Source: a virus. From it: DNA of 21,852 nt. The stretch covers positions 1 to 21,852 of the IMG/VR virus record IMGVR_UViG_3300037808_000678; one strand, 5' to 3'. Shown here piece after piece: positions 7,207-13,244 of this stretch (position 1 is the first letter of the stretch; every line of letters starts with the position of its first letter). A model generated the notes under the pieces. The model was given only the letters and a program-made list of their open reading frames with translations, was not told the origin of the DNA and ran no database searches. A program made the position numbers and the translations under genes.

Positions 7207-7717
7207 GAAAGCAAAATCGTACGCAGTACATAGACACAGCATAGCAAATCAAACCTATGATGGAAAACCATATGAAACCCACTTGAGCGAAGTGGTAAAC
7301 GTGGTTGAAGAATTTAAGCATCTAATTCGGGGATTCTCCGAAAACTACGAACAACTGATTTCAGCGGCATGGAACCATGACGTATTGGAAGATACAGATA
7401 CCAGCTATGGAGATTTGGAAAAGGTGGTTGGAACGGTAGTTGCTGATTTGGTATATAGAGTTACCAACGAATTGGGAAAAAACAGAATTGAACGGGGAAT
7501 GAAAACTTACCCCAAAACAAGAGAAAGCCACGGAGCCACGTTTCTAAAATTATCGGACAGGATTGCAAACACCCGCCGGTCAAAGAGGAACGGGCATCGC
7601 ATGTTTAAAGCATACACTAAGGAATACCCAACATTCAGATACGCTCTAAAGCGTGGGGTACTCTTTGCAGATATGTGGGCACATCTCGATGAACTATATG
7701 GATATGAGGAAGATTAA
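7199..7717 (+). CDS. HD-domain hydrolase, MESH1/SpoT-like (small alarmone hydrolase candidate)
   Basis: GGAGG at 7188-7192 sits 6 bases before ATG 7199, so this start is preferred over ATG 7196. The 172-residue protein is a single HD domain in the style of RelA/SpoT and MESH1 hydrolases: YETHLSEVV (His28), AAWNHDVLEDTDTSYGDLE (His60-Asp61, the HD pair followed by the family's ED-T pattern), GTVVADLVYRVTN, and KLSDRIANTR (Asp120), which matches the SpoT/MESH1 'KLADRLHN' motif. Length fits a stand-alone hydrolase without synthetase or regulatory domains. Members of this family remove pyrophosphate from (p)ppGpp or act on related nucleotides such as NADPH. A phage enzyme of this type could blunt the host stringent response. 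The substrate is inference; the HD family call is firm. Confidence 0.8.
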   Translation: MIEKAKSYAVHRHSIANQTYDGKPYETHLSEVVNVVEEFKHLIRGFSENYEQLISAAWNHDVLEDTDTSYGDLEKVVGTVVADLVYRVTNELGKNRIERGMKTYPKTRESHGATFLKLSDRIANTRRSKRNGHRMFKAYTKEYPTFRYALKRGVLFADMWAHLDELYGYEED

Positions 7718-7719
7718 AA

Positions 7720-7920
7720 ATGACCAAGACAATTGAAACTGAATATTATGGAACCATTACGGTAAGGGATGCTATGGCGTCTCCCGACGGGACAAGTTTA
7801 CAACCATTGATTGAAATCCGTGGGGAAAATGTGGACATTGACATATACGAGATGCATTCCGATGAAGTCACCGAGGATAACATCGATGAAATCATTGAAG
7901 ACAACGAATCGGGATATTAA
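7720..7920 (+). CDS. Small acidic hypothetical protein
   Basis: ATG 7720 follows the HD gene by 2 bases, with GAGGA at 7706-7710 as ribosome site. The 66-residue product is strongly acidic, especially in its second half (SDEVTEDNIDEIIEDNES). The first half alternates beta-type residues (TEYYGTITVRDAM). No domain is recognised. The acidic character would suit a protein that mimics nucleic acid or binds a basic partner, but that is speculation. Tight spacing on both sides supports its being real. Confidence 0.7.
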   Translation: MTKTIETEYYGTITVRDAMASPDGTSLQPLIEIRGENVDIDIYEMHSDEVTEDNIDEIIEDNESGY

Positions 7921-7922
7921 AA

Positions 7923-8156
7923 ATGACTAATCAAACATACGAATATGACGAATCGGTATGTTGTGAATTATGCGGTCAGGAATTACGGCGTATTAAACAA
8001 CTGATTAAATTGGATGACATGGGTCACTTCCCTAGTGATTGGGAAGCGACAAAAGAACAACACGGAGATTTGGCCAATTGTATCAAATATTTACGAAAAG
8101 AATTGGACAGCGTTCGAAGCGCGCAATATCCAACGGAAACTAGAGGATTTAGATAA
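7923..8156 (+). CDS. Small hypothetical protein with a CxxC pair
   Basis: The 77-residue product begins 2 bases after the preceding stop and its TAA (8154-8156) overlaps the ATG of the polynucleotide kinase gene, so translation is probably coupled. It has a SVCCELCGQELRR segment near residue 12 that looks like half of a zinc knuckle, though no second Cys/His pair is evident except His34 and His47. The C-terminal half is a helix (ANCIKYLRKELDSVRSA). It has no recognised family. It could bind one zinc ion or dimerise through it. Confidence 0.7.
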   Translation: MTNQTYEYDESVCCELCGQELRRIKQLIKLDDMGHFPSDWEATKEQHGDLANCIKYLRKELDSVRSAQYPTETRGFR

Positions 8157-9115
8157 TGAATAAATTAATTATAATGGTGGCAGTACCAGGGGCTGGCAAG
8201 TCCACTATCGCCAAAGAAATAGTGCGTAAAGACCCATCAAATTGGGTTAGGATTAACCGCGACGATCTCAGAATGATGATGAACGGCGGAGCATATTCGG
8301 ATGAACTAGAAATGGTTGTAGCTAAGACTGCATTCGATATGGCCAAAAAGGCATTGAAAAAGGGTCTGAATGTTATTTCAGATGATACCAACTTAAAGGG
8401 GAAAGTGCGTAAACAATGGCACAAAATTGCCGAAAAAGTCGGTGATGTTGAAGTAATTGAAAAATATATCGATGTAGATTTAAAGACCGCTTTGAAGAGA
8501 AATGCTGGCCGTCCTGTAATTGATCAAGTTCCAGAGGGTGTGGTTAAAAAATTCTTCACGAAATTCATCAACAAGAATTTAAACATAGTTCCTAAGAGCT
8601 ATTATCCACCAAGCACAAATGGGTCGTTCTATATCAAACAGGATGAGTCATTACAAAAATGTATCTTGGTTGACATTGATGGTACTATTGCAAAGATGAC
8701 CAACAGGGGACCATTCGATTGGTCTGCTGTATATAAGGATGATGTAAATGAACCAGTACATGAGTTGTTGAAATTCATCCAACATTGCAATTGGACTGAT
8801 ATGGAACATTGTATTCCTGAAGAGGATATGGTTAAAATCATATTCTTATCAGGCCGTGATGGACACGCTCGCGATGAAACAATCCGATGGTTCGCTGATA
8901 AGACTTGGTTCCCAGTAACATACGGGGACAACCTATTCATGAGAGCACCAGATGATATACGCCGAGATTCAATCATTAAAGATGAATTATATGAGGCTGA
9001 AATCAAGGGCAAATACAACGTGTTATTCGTATTGGATGACCGTGATCAAATGGTTGAACACTGGAGAGAAGTGGTCGGAATACCATGTTTTCAAGTGGCC
9101 GAGGGTGATTTTTAA
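8156..9115 (+). CDS. pseT: Polynucleotide 5'-kinase/3'-phosphatase (T4 PseT-like)
   Basis: The 319-residue protein matches the T4 Pnkp layout (T4 enzyme about 301 residues). The N-terminal kinase has the P-loop VPGAGKST (10-17), followed by RINRDDLR and a SDDTN segment that fit the kinase substrate site. The C-terminal phosphatase of the HAD/DxDGT class has DIDGT (173-177), PFDWSAV, SGRDG (232-236), MRAPDDIRRDSIIK (262-275) and LDDR (293-296). It removes 2',3'-cyclic or 3'-phosphates and phosphorylates 5'-OH ends, so broken RNA such as cleaved tRNA can be sealed by a ligase. The partner ligase is encoded at 5218 in the same cluster. All catalytic motifs are present and the protein looks intact. 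Confidence 0.93.
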   Translation: MNKLIIMVAVPGAGKSTIAKEIVRKDPSNWVRINRDDLRMMMNGGAYSDELEMVVAKTAFDMAKKALKKGLNVISDDTNLKGKVRKQWHKIAEKVGDVEVIEKYIDVDLKTALKRNAGRPVIDQVPEGVVKKFFTKFINKNLNIVPKSYYPPSTNGSFYIKQDESLQKCILVDIDGTIAKMTNRGPFDWSAVYKDDVNEPVHELLKFIQHCNWTDMEHCIPEEDMVKIIFLSGRDGHARDETIRWFADKTWFPVTYGDNLFMRAPDDIRRDSIIKDELYEAEIKGKYNVLFVLDDRDQMVEHWREVVGIPCFQVAEGDF

Positions 9116-9130
9116 ATAAAGGAGAAAGTT

Positions 9131-9484
9131 ATGAAGCTTTACAGAATCGAGCACAAAGCAACAACTGATGGAATGTGGACAGTTAAATTTGATGGTGAGT
9201 TAGTACTTGAAAAACTAACCGATAGGAGACTGGCCGAAATGCCCATGCCCCATGATGATATTCATAGGACAGACGGTAAGATTTGGAAAACTGCAGTTGG
9301 TAGCATGGCTGATATGTCTTATTGGTTTTCTAAACGGGACGTTCAAGAAATGGTTGACAATGGATTTATAATGATTGAATTTGATTGTGAAGAAACCATC
9401 GAAATGGAACATCAGATTATATTTAATGACGCTCTACGGGAAAATGTGGTTGATGTAACAGCCAAATTTTTGGAAAGTGTTTAA
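9131..9484 (+). CDS. Hypothetical protein
   Basis: GGAG at 9120-9123 precedes ATG 9131 at a normal distance. The 117-residue protein begins MKLYRIEHKATTDGMWTVKFDG, a strand-rich start seen in small phage proteins, includes MPHDDIHRTDGKIWKTAVGS and SYWFSKRDVQEM, and ends in an acidic helix. The pattern suggests a small alpha/beta domain that could bind a nucleotide or act as a metabolic accessory, but no family is named with confidence. It follows the PNK gene by 15 bases and is the last gene before the duplicated promoter cassette. Confidence 0.75.
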   Translation: MKLYRIEHKATTDGMWTVKFDGELVLEKLTDRRLAEMPMPHDDIHRTDGKIWKTAVGSMADMSYWFSKRDVQEMVDNGFIMIEFDCEETIEMEHQIIFNDALRENVVDVTAKFLESV

Positions 9485-9556
9485 AAATAAATTAAAATAA
9501 TAGCAGAAAACGCTTGACTTTGTCATTTTTATCTTGTATCTTCAGGTATGATAAGA
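9485..9556 (+). repeat. 72-bp direct repeat, copy 2
   Basis: Identical to 6147-6218. Here the fragment of the RNA ligase gene end (AAATTAAAATAA) lies in non-coding DNA, directly after the TAA of the gene at 9131. That marks this copy as the inserted or converted one. Confidence 0.95.
9514..9542 (+). promoter_or_regulatory. Early sigma70-like promoter, cassette copy 3
   Basis: TTGACT (9514-9519), 17-base spacer, TATCTT (9537-9542). It is part of the 72-bp duplication and drives the gene at 9588 through a longer leader that differs from copy 2 after 9556. Confidence 0.88.
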
Positions 9557-9587
9557 AAGTCAAAACAAAACACAATTGGAGAAAAAA

Positions 9588-9956
9588 ATGGATAGAAGAC
9601 GCGCACGTGTATTAGGAACAGAATTAGAAACCGTATTGGCAGAATTTGCTGCAAAGAACGGTTTGGAAGTAGAGAATAAGGGTGGGAAGTTTGATTCACT
9701 TTCATTCGCTCCCAAATTTGAGTTCCGCGAGGTCGGTGTGGAATCCCGTGAGGCGTTGGATTTTAAATCTGAGGCACATTACTACGGTTTGGAACCAACC
9801 GATTTGGGTCGTGAATTCATGTCAAACGGCAAGACATTCCGTATCACTGGTTTGAAAACTCGGAATCGTAAGATGCCCATCATCGCTGAAAATGTGGTTA
9901 ATGGGCGGAGTTACAAATTCCGCTCAGAGAATGTCAAAATGGCATTGAGTCGTTAA
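9588..9956 (+). CDS. Small basic phage protein with KTFRITGLK..RKMPIIAE domain
   Basis: ATG 9588 has GGAG at 9578-9581 six bases upstream; the TTG at 9576 is not needed. The 122-residue protein starts with MDRRRARVLGTELETVL, a helix, and ends with a compact domain: SNGKTFRITGLKTRNRKMPI followed by AEN, VVNG and YKFRSENV. I recall similar small domains (K-x-Y/F-R-I-x-G-L-x-x-R..K-x-P-I/V) as recurrent uncharacterised phage and plasmid proteins, possibly a small beta barrel binding nucleic acid. Arg codons CGT and CGC are more frequent here than in neighbours, which may mean strong expression or separate origin. It is a single-gene unit with its own promoter and terminator. Confidence 0.8.
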   Translation: MDRRRARVLGTELETVLAEFAAKNGLEVENKGGKFDSLSFAPKFEFREVGVESREALDFKSEAHYYGLEPTDLGREFMSNGKTFRITGLKTRNRKMPIIAENVVNGRSYKFRSENVKMALSR

Positions 9957-9977
9957 GATACACTTGTACACCGAAGA

Positions 9978-10004
9978 AAGCATCAGAAATGGTGCTTTTT
10001 TTTT
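9978..10004 (+). terminator. Intrinsic terminator
   Basis: AAGCATC (9978-9984), loop AGAAAT, GGTGCTT (9991-9997; one G-T pair) then a run of T to 10004. It ends the single-gene unit at 9588 and lies directly before the promoter at 10025, repeating the terminator-promoter arrangement seen at 4573-4643. Confidence 0.85.
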
Positions 10005-10024
10005 GCGAAAAAGCAAAATAACGC

Positions 10025-10053
10025 TTGACATTGTCATTTTTTTCTTGTATCTT
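10025..10053 (+). promoter_or_regulatory. Early sigma70-like promoter, cassette copy 4
   Basis: TTGACA (10025-10030), 17-base spacer, TATCTT (10048-10053). This copy has the consensus -35 hexamer. Downstream, CAGGTATGATAAGAGAGGA is the same leader as in copy 2 and supplies the ribosome site for the gene at 10080. Confidence 0.9.
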
Positions 10054-10079
10054 CAGGTATGATAAGAGAGGACAATCAA

Positions 10080-10355
10080 ATGAGAAAAATAACTGGAATA
10101 TTTTGGTATGAAACTGAGTACGAACTAATGAAAGACGAAGAGGGTTTTTTCGTTAAAGTTGGTGAGGAAATCACTCGGTTAAAGGGTGTACGAATGAGCA
10201 AGAGTATTGCTTTTCAGTACATTGATTTTCTAAACAAAGCAGTGGTCGCTTTAGGTGGTAACACCTTTGGTTACTTCTCTGGATTTAACAAATATGATTT
10301 CCCTGCTGAAAAGGCGTGGGACGGTTCATTAATAGCTAAGAATTATAAAGGATAA
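10080..10355 (+). CDS. Small hypothetical early protein
   Basis: Start 10080 is chosen because AGAGAGGA lies just upstream; the in-frame ATG at 10059 is in the promoter leader. The 91-residue protein begins MRKITGIFWYETEYELMKDE and contains a short helix (KSIAFQYIDFLNKAVVALG) and an aromatic Gly-rich end (FGYFSGFNKYDFPAEKAW). No transmembrane segment or catalytic motif is evident and I do not recognise the family. It leads a run of five small genes up to 11041, most likely one early operon. Confidence 0.75.
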   Translation: MRKITGIFWYETEYELMKDEEGFFVKVGEEITRLKGVRMSKSIAFQYIDFLNKAVVALGGNTFGYFSGFNKYDFPAEKAWDGSLIAKNYKG

Positions 10356-10359
10356 TATA

Positions 10360-10575
10360 ATGACAAAAAGTGATCAGATTGAATTGCTAGAAAACGCTCA
10401 AATGAAAATTAATGAGGCTATCGAATTAATCGAAGAAGCCGTATCGGGTACTGATAATCAAATGTCAGTCGATGCGTATTTAGTGGCACACTTGGATAAC
10501 TGGGCAAATGGTGGAAATCCATACGACCAAACTATTCCAGTATTAATAGAAGAAATGGAACAAGAGGAAAATTAA
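10360..10575 (+). CDS. Small acidic helical hypothetical protein
   Basis: The 71-residue product starts 4 bases after the preceding stop, with AAGGATAA upstream. Its first 30 residues form an amphipathic helix (DQIELLENAQMKINEAIELI) suitable for coiled-coil pairing; the rest has a DAYLVAHLDNWANGGNPYDQ segment and an acidic end. Function unknown. Position in the five-gene run and good spacing support it. Confidence 0.7.
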   Translation: MTKSDQIELLENAQMKINEAIELIEEAVSGTDNQMSVDAYLVAHLDNWANGGNPYDQTIPVLIEEMEQEEN

Positions 10576-10576
10576 A

Positions 10577-10747
10577 ATGACATTACAAGAATTTATTGAC
10601 GACAACAGAGCCGAATTGGATTTAATGATTCGAACGGCTATCGACCAACCAAATTTCGATTTGGATGATGACGAACGTAGATTGTGGATTATGAACGATG
10701 AAGGTCTCTATAACTGGGCACTTGAATCGGGAGTAGAGGAAATTTAA
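10577..10747 (+). CDS. Very small acidic hypothetical protein
   Basis: A 56-residue frame starting at ATG 10577, one base after the previous stop, with GAGGAAAA upstream, ending at TAA 10745-10747. It begins MTLQEFIDDNRAELDLMIR and contains FDLDDDERRLWIMNDEGLYN. This opening (short helix then paired acidic turn) resembles small phage accessory proteins that start 'T-L-x-E-F-I', but no function is known. The tight spacing on both sides makes it likely to be translated. Confidence 0.65.
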   Translation: MTLQEFIDDNRAELDLMIRTAIDQPNFDLDDDERRLWIMNDEGLYNWALESGVEEI

Positions 10748-10748
10748 G

Positions 10749-10859
10749 ATGGTATTACTATCGGGCGCTTTGGCGTCAATAACAGTAGCATTGGGATTTA
10801 TGAAATTGATTGAAACATTGCCATCATATCCCAACGATAATACAAGGGAAAATGGATAA
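10749..10859 (+). CDS. Putative 36-residue single-span membrane peptide
   Basis: ATG 10749 follows the previous stop by one base, with GAGGAAAT upstream; TAA 10857-10859 overlaps the next ATG. The N-terminal 22 residues (VLLSGALASITVALGFMKLI) are hydrophobic enough for one membrane span, followed by a short polar tail. Small phage membrane peptides of this kind can affect the host envelope or superinfection, but this one cannot be assigned. Its overlap with both neighbours is the main evidence that it is real. Confidence 0.5.
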   Translation: MVLLSGALASITVALGFMKLIETLPSYPNDNTRENG

Positions 10860-11041
10860 TGGAAGTCGTATTAACTCCAAAAAATGTAAATGATTATCAT
10901 TTGATATATCAAAATGCTCCACTCCATACTCAAGTAATGGAACGCATTGAATCCGGAGAATCGGTCAAGCTTGAAGTGGAAATTCAAACCAATGCACAAT
11001 TTTTAGTGGTAGATATTGAGGGGAATTTGAATCTGAGATAA
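10859..11041 (+). CDS. Small hypothetical protein
   Basis: The 60-residue product starts at the ATG overlapping the preceding TAA (TAATG) and ends at TAA 11039-11041. It begins MEVVLTPKNVNDYHLIYQNA and has a beta-rich second half (SVKLEVEIQTNAQFLVVDIE). No motif is recognised. It is the last gene of the run driven by the promoter at 10025. The 162 bases that follow are AT-rich, non-coding, and form the leader of gene 32. Confidence 0.65.
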   Translation: MEVVLTPKNVNDYHLIYQNAPLHTQVMERIESGESVKLEVEIQTNAQFLVVDIEGNLNLR

Positions 11042-11131
11042 TAAAAACTTCATAAGATTATTTTAAAAAATAGCGAAATAAAGCGGCGTTTTTCTCCGCA
11101 TGCTTACTATATATTAATGTGAAAAGGGTTT

Positions 11132-11152
11132 TATTTAATGAATAATTAAATA
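11132..11152 (+). promoter_or_regulatory. AU-rich hairpin in the gene 32 leader
   Basis: TATTTAAT (11132-11139), loop GAATA and ATTAAATA (11145-11152) form an 8-bp all-A/T hairpin about 50 bases before the gene 32 start, inside a long AT-rich, otherwise unstructured leader. T4 gp32 represses its own translation by coating an unstructured AU-rich leader nucleated at a folded element; this layout is suggestive of the same. No pseudoknot partner for the loop is visible, so the role is inference. Confidence 0.35.
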
Positions 11153-11203
11153 GTAACAAGTAAAACATTAACAAATAAGCATTGAAAAATTAGGAGAAAA
11201 ATA

Positions 11204-11965
11204 ATGACCGATATTAATGCATTGAAGAAGCGACTAGAACAACTTGAATCATCAAACCACCGTGTAAACAACCTGTGGAAACCTTCCCCAGGTAGAAACC
11301 TAATCAGATTAGTACCTTATAAAATGGATATGGATAATCCATTTATTGAGCTGTACTTTCACTATGATCTAGGTGGAAAAAACTACCTATCCCCAACATC
11401 ATTTCAAAGACCAGACCCAATTGAAGATTTCGCTAAGAAGCTCCGTGCTTCAGGCGACTCCGAAGGTTGGAAATTGTCCAAGAAACTGAGTGCAAAAATG
11501 AGAACTTATGTTCCTATTATAGTACGTGGTGAAGAAGATCAGGGCGTTAAGTTCTGGGGTTTTGGTAAAACCGTTTACCAAGAACTTTTAGGATTCATGT
11601 CTGATCCAGATTACGGTGATATTGTCGACCCAACAAGTGGTCGTGATGTCCTCGTGGAATACAAATCAGCAGAAGAGCTGAATGCAAACTTCCCAAAAAC
11701 GACCATTCGCGTAAAGCCGAATGTCACTCCATTAACAGATAACAAAGCACAGTTAGATAAATTCTTGAATGAACAGAAGGATATTCGTGAAATTTATCAG
11801 GAGCTCACTTATGATGAACTAGCTGAAGCTCTAAACGCATACCTTAGCCCAGACGACGAAGAAGCGTCCGATGATGGTGAGGGTGTTACGAAATCTCAAA
11901 TGCAAGAATCCATCGAAGCTTCATCAATTGATAATTTTGATGAAATTTTCGCGGAAAAGAAATAA
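11204..11965 (+). CDS. 32: gp32-like single-stranded DNA-binding protein
   Basis: GGAG at 11193-11196 precedes ATG 11204. The 253-residue protein matches marine T4-like gp32: a basic N-terminal cooperativity region (NALKKRLEQLESSN), the SPGRNLIRLVPYK strand, YLSPTSFQRPDPIEDFAKKL, MRTYVPIIVRGEEDQGVKFW, GFGKTVYQELLGFMSDPDYG, and IRVKPNVTPL. The C-terminal 45 residues form an acidic tail (SPDDEEASDDGEG), which in T4 contacts other replication proteins. The zinc-binding Cys/His cluster of T4 gp32 is absent. It coats single-stranded DNA and works with the recombinase, helicase and polymerase encoded next to it. The protein is intact, and a UUCG-loop hairpin follows it. Confidence 0.9.
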   Translation: MTDINALKKRLEQLESSNHRVNNLWKPSPGRNLIRLVPYKMDMDNPFIELYFHYDLGGKNYLSPTSFQRPDPIEDFAKKLRASGDSEGWKLSKKLSAKMRTYVPIIVRGEEDQGVKFWGFGKTVYQELLGFMSDPDYGDIVDPTSGRDVLVEYKSAEELNANFPKTTIRVKPNVTPLTDNKAQLDKFLNEQKDIREIYQELTYDELAEALNAYLSPDDEEASDDGEGVTKSQMQESIEASSIDNFDEIFAEKK

Positions 11966-11979
11966 GATAAATAATAATA

Positions 11980-11999
11980 GGGGGACTTCGGTCCCCCTT
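11980..11999 (+). terminator. UUCG-loop hairpin, probable terminator or processing site
   Basis: GGGGGAC (11980-11986), TTCG tetraloop, GTCCCCC (11991-11997) form a very stable hairpin between gene 32 and the recombinase gene. The T tract after it is weak (TTAATTTA), so it may attenuate or stabilise the gene 32 message rather than fully terminate. Confidence 0.75.
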
Positions 12000-12015
12000 A
12001 ATTTAGGAGACGCAT

Positions 12016-13140
12016 ATGAGAGATCGAGACGAATTAGCCTCAGTAATTGCCGATTCATTGAATAGTGCCGCTGATGATACAGTTGCATATTTTCTGGATG
12101 GAGAATCAACACCTACGGACGTATCCGATTGAATTTCAACGGGATCGTCTGAATTAGATTTAGCAATATCTAATATTCCACATGGAGGAATACCAGTAGG
12201 TAGAATCACAGAATTTAATGGACTTGAAGGAACCGGTAAAAGTCTTATCGGTGCCCATATCCTAGCCAATACTCAAAAAAAGGGTGGGGTGGCCATTTAC
12301 ATTGATACGGAAACATCTGTTAGTCCACAGTTTTTAACAGCGATTGGCGTTGATGTTAGAAATATGATTTATGATCATGTTGAAACCGTTGAAGAAATTT
12401 TCGAACACATCGAAAGTATTATACTCAAAACTAGAGAAACGGAAAAAGGTCGATTGGTTACTATATTAGTTGACAGTATTGCCGCTGCTAGTACAAAAGT
12501 TGAGATGGAAGCCGATTATGATAAGGATGGTTGGGCAACGACCAAAGCTATTGTGATTTCAAAAGCCATGAGAAAAATTACCCAGACGATTGGCAAACAA
12601 CGTGTGGCGTTAGTATTTACAAATCAATTAAGGCAAAAATTGGGAGTGGGATTTGGTGATCCATGGACTACTTCTGGTGGTAAGGCTCTGCCATTCCACG
12701 CTTCAGTTAGAATACGATTGAAGAATATGGGCAGAATAAAAGTTGGTACTGGTACAAAGGAACGGATAATTGGGATGAAAATTGGAGCCCAAGTAATCAA
12801 AAATAGAATGGGACCACCATTGAGAAAAGCCGAATTTCAGCTCGATTTTGCCTCTGGCATTGACGACTTGGGAAGTTGGATCAGGATATTGGCCGCATAT
12901 AAGATTATAAAACAAGCTGGAGCTTGGTACACAATTGAGTATGAAGATAAATCGATAAAATTCCAAGCTAAGAAATTTGAGGAAGTTCTTGAAAAGAATC
13001 CCAAATTGAAAGAATATCTATATCAACAAATATGCGAAAATGTTATATTGAAGTATAGAAATGTCGCAAATGACGATGAAGAAATCGTAGTAGAAACGGT
13101 TCCAGAAGAACCGGATGACGAGGTTTTAGAAGAAGAATAG
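12016..13140 (+). CDS. uvsX: UvsX/RecA-like recombinase with an in-frame TGA codon
   Basis: ATG 12016 has TTAGGAG at 12003-12009. The frame meets TGA at 12130-12132 (codon 39) and continues to TAG 13138-13140, giving 374 residues. After the TGA come ISTGSSELDLAIS (40-52), the RecA-family strand before the ATP site, Walker A GLEGTGKS (69-76), IYIDTETSVSPQFL, the VDSIAAAS Walker B strand, FTNQLRQKLGVGFGDPW with TTSGGKALPFHASVR for the L2/C-terminal core, and an acidic tail. There is no in-frame ATG between the TGA and Walker A (the first is at 12364), so ending at TGA would leave a 38-residue peptide and no recombinase. The residue before I-S-T-G is recalled as Trp in related phage recombinases. 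The protein forms filaments on DNA coated by gp32 for strand exchange. The family is sure; the symbol is by role. Confidence 0.85.
12130..12132 (+). other. In-frame TGA codon in the recombinase gene (probably Trp)
   Basis: TGA at codon 39 lies between the N-terminal cap (STPTDVSD) and the conserved ISTGSSELDL strand of the RecA fold, in one frame. The next base is A (ATT). Since recombination is essential to T4-type replication, this codon must be decoded or the gene is broken. Confidence 0.8.
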
Positions 13141-13244
13141 AATCTTCTATCAAATTAGGGGTGTTTTTGTTTTGGGTTATGAACTCCAATAATACATACA
13201 TAAATATATAAAACTTGAAAATGCCCCTTTTTACGAAAGGAATT

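Noticed and set aside
6210-10082. ATG at 6210 and 10059 as starts of the genes at 6231 and 10080
   Set aside because: Both lie within the conserved promoter leader, next to the expected transcription start, with no room for a ribosome site; the AGAGAGGA just after them serves the later ATG.
11100-11120. T4 MotA-type middle promoter before gene 32 (ATGCTTA followed by TATATATTAATG)
   Set aside because: The -10-like box is far too close to the MotA-like box, and a MotA gene is not seen here.
710-12132. TGA codons as sequencing errors or selenocysteine
   Set aside because: Four or five independent errors, all making TGA in three genes, are unlikely, and no selenocysteine insertion hairpin or selenoprotein family is seen; tryptophan fits the families better. 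Raw reads would still be worth checking.
12289-13140. Short recombinase starting at GTG 12289
   Set aside because: It would lack Walker A and the first half of the ATPase core, has no ribosome site, and is in the same frame as the better-supported gene from 12016 across the TGA.
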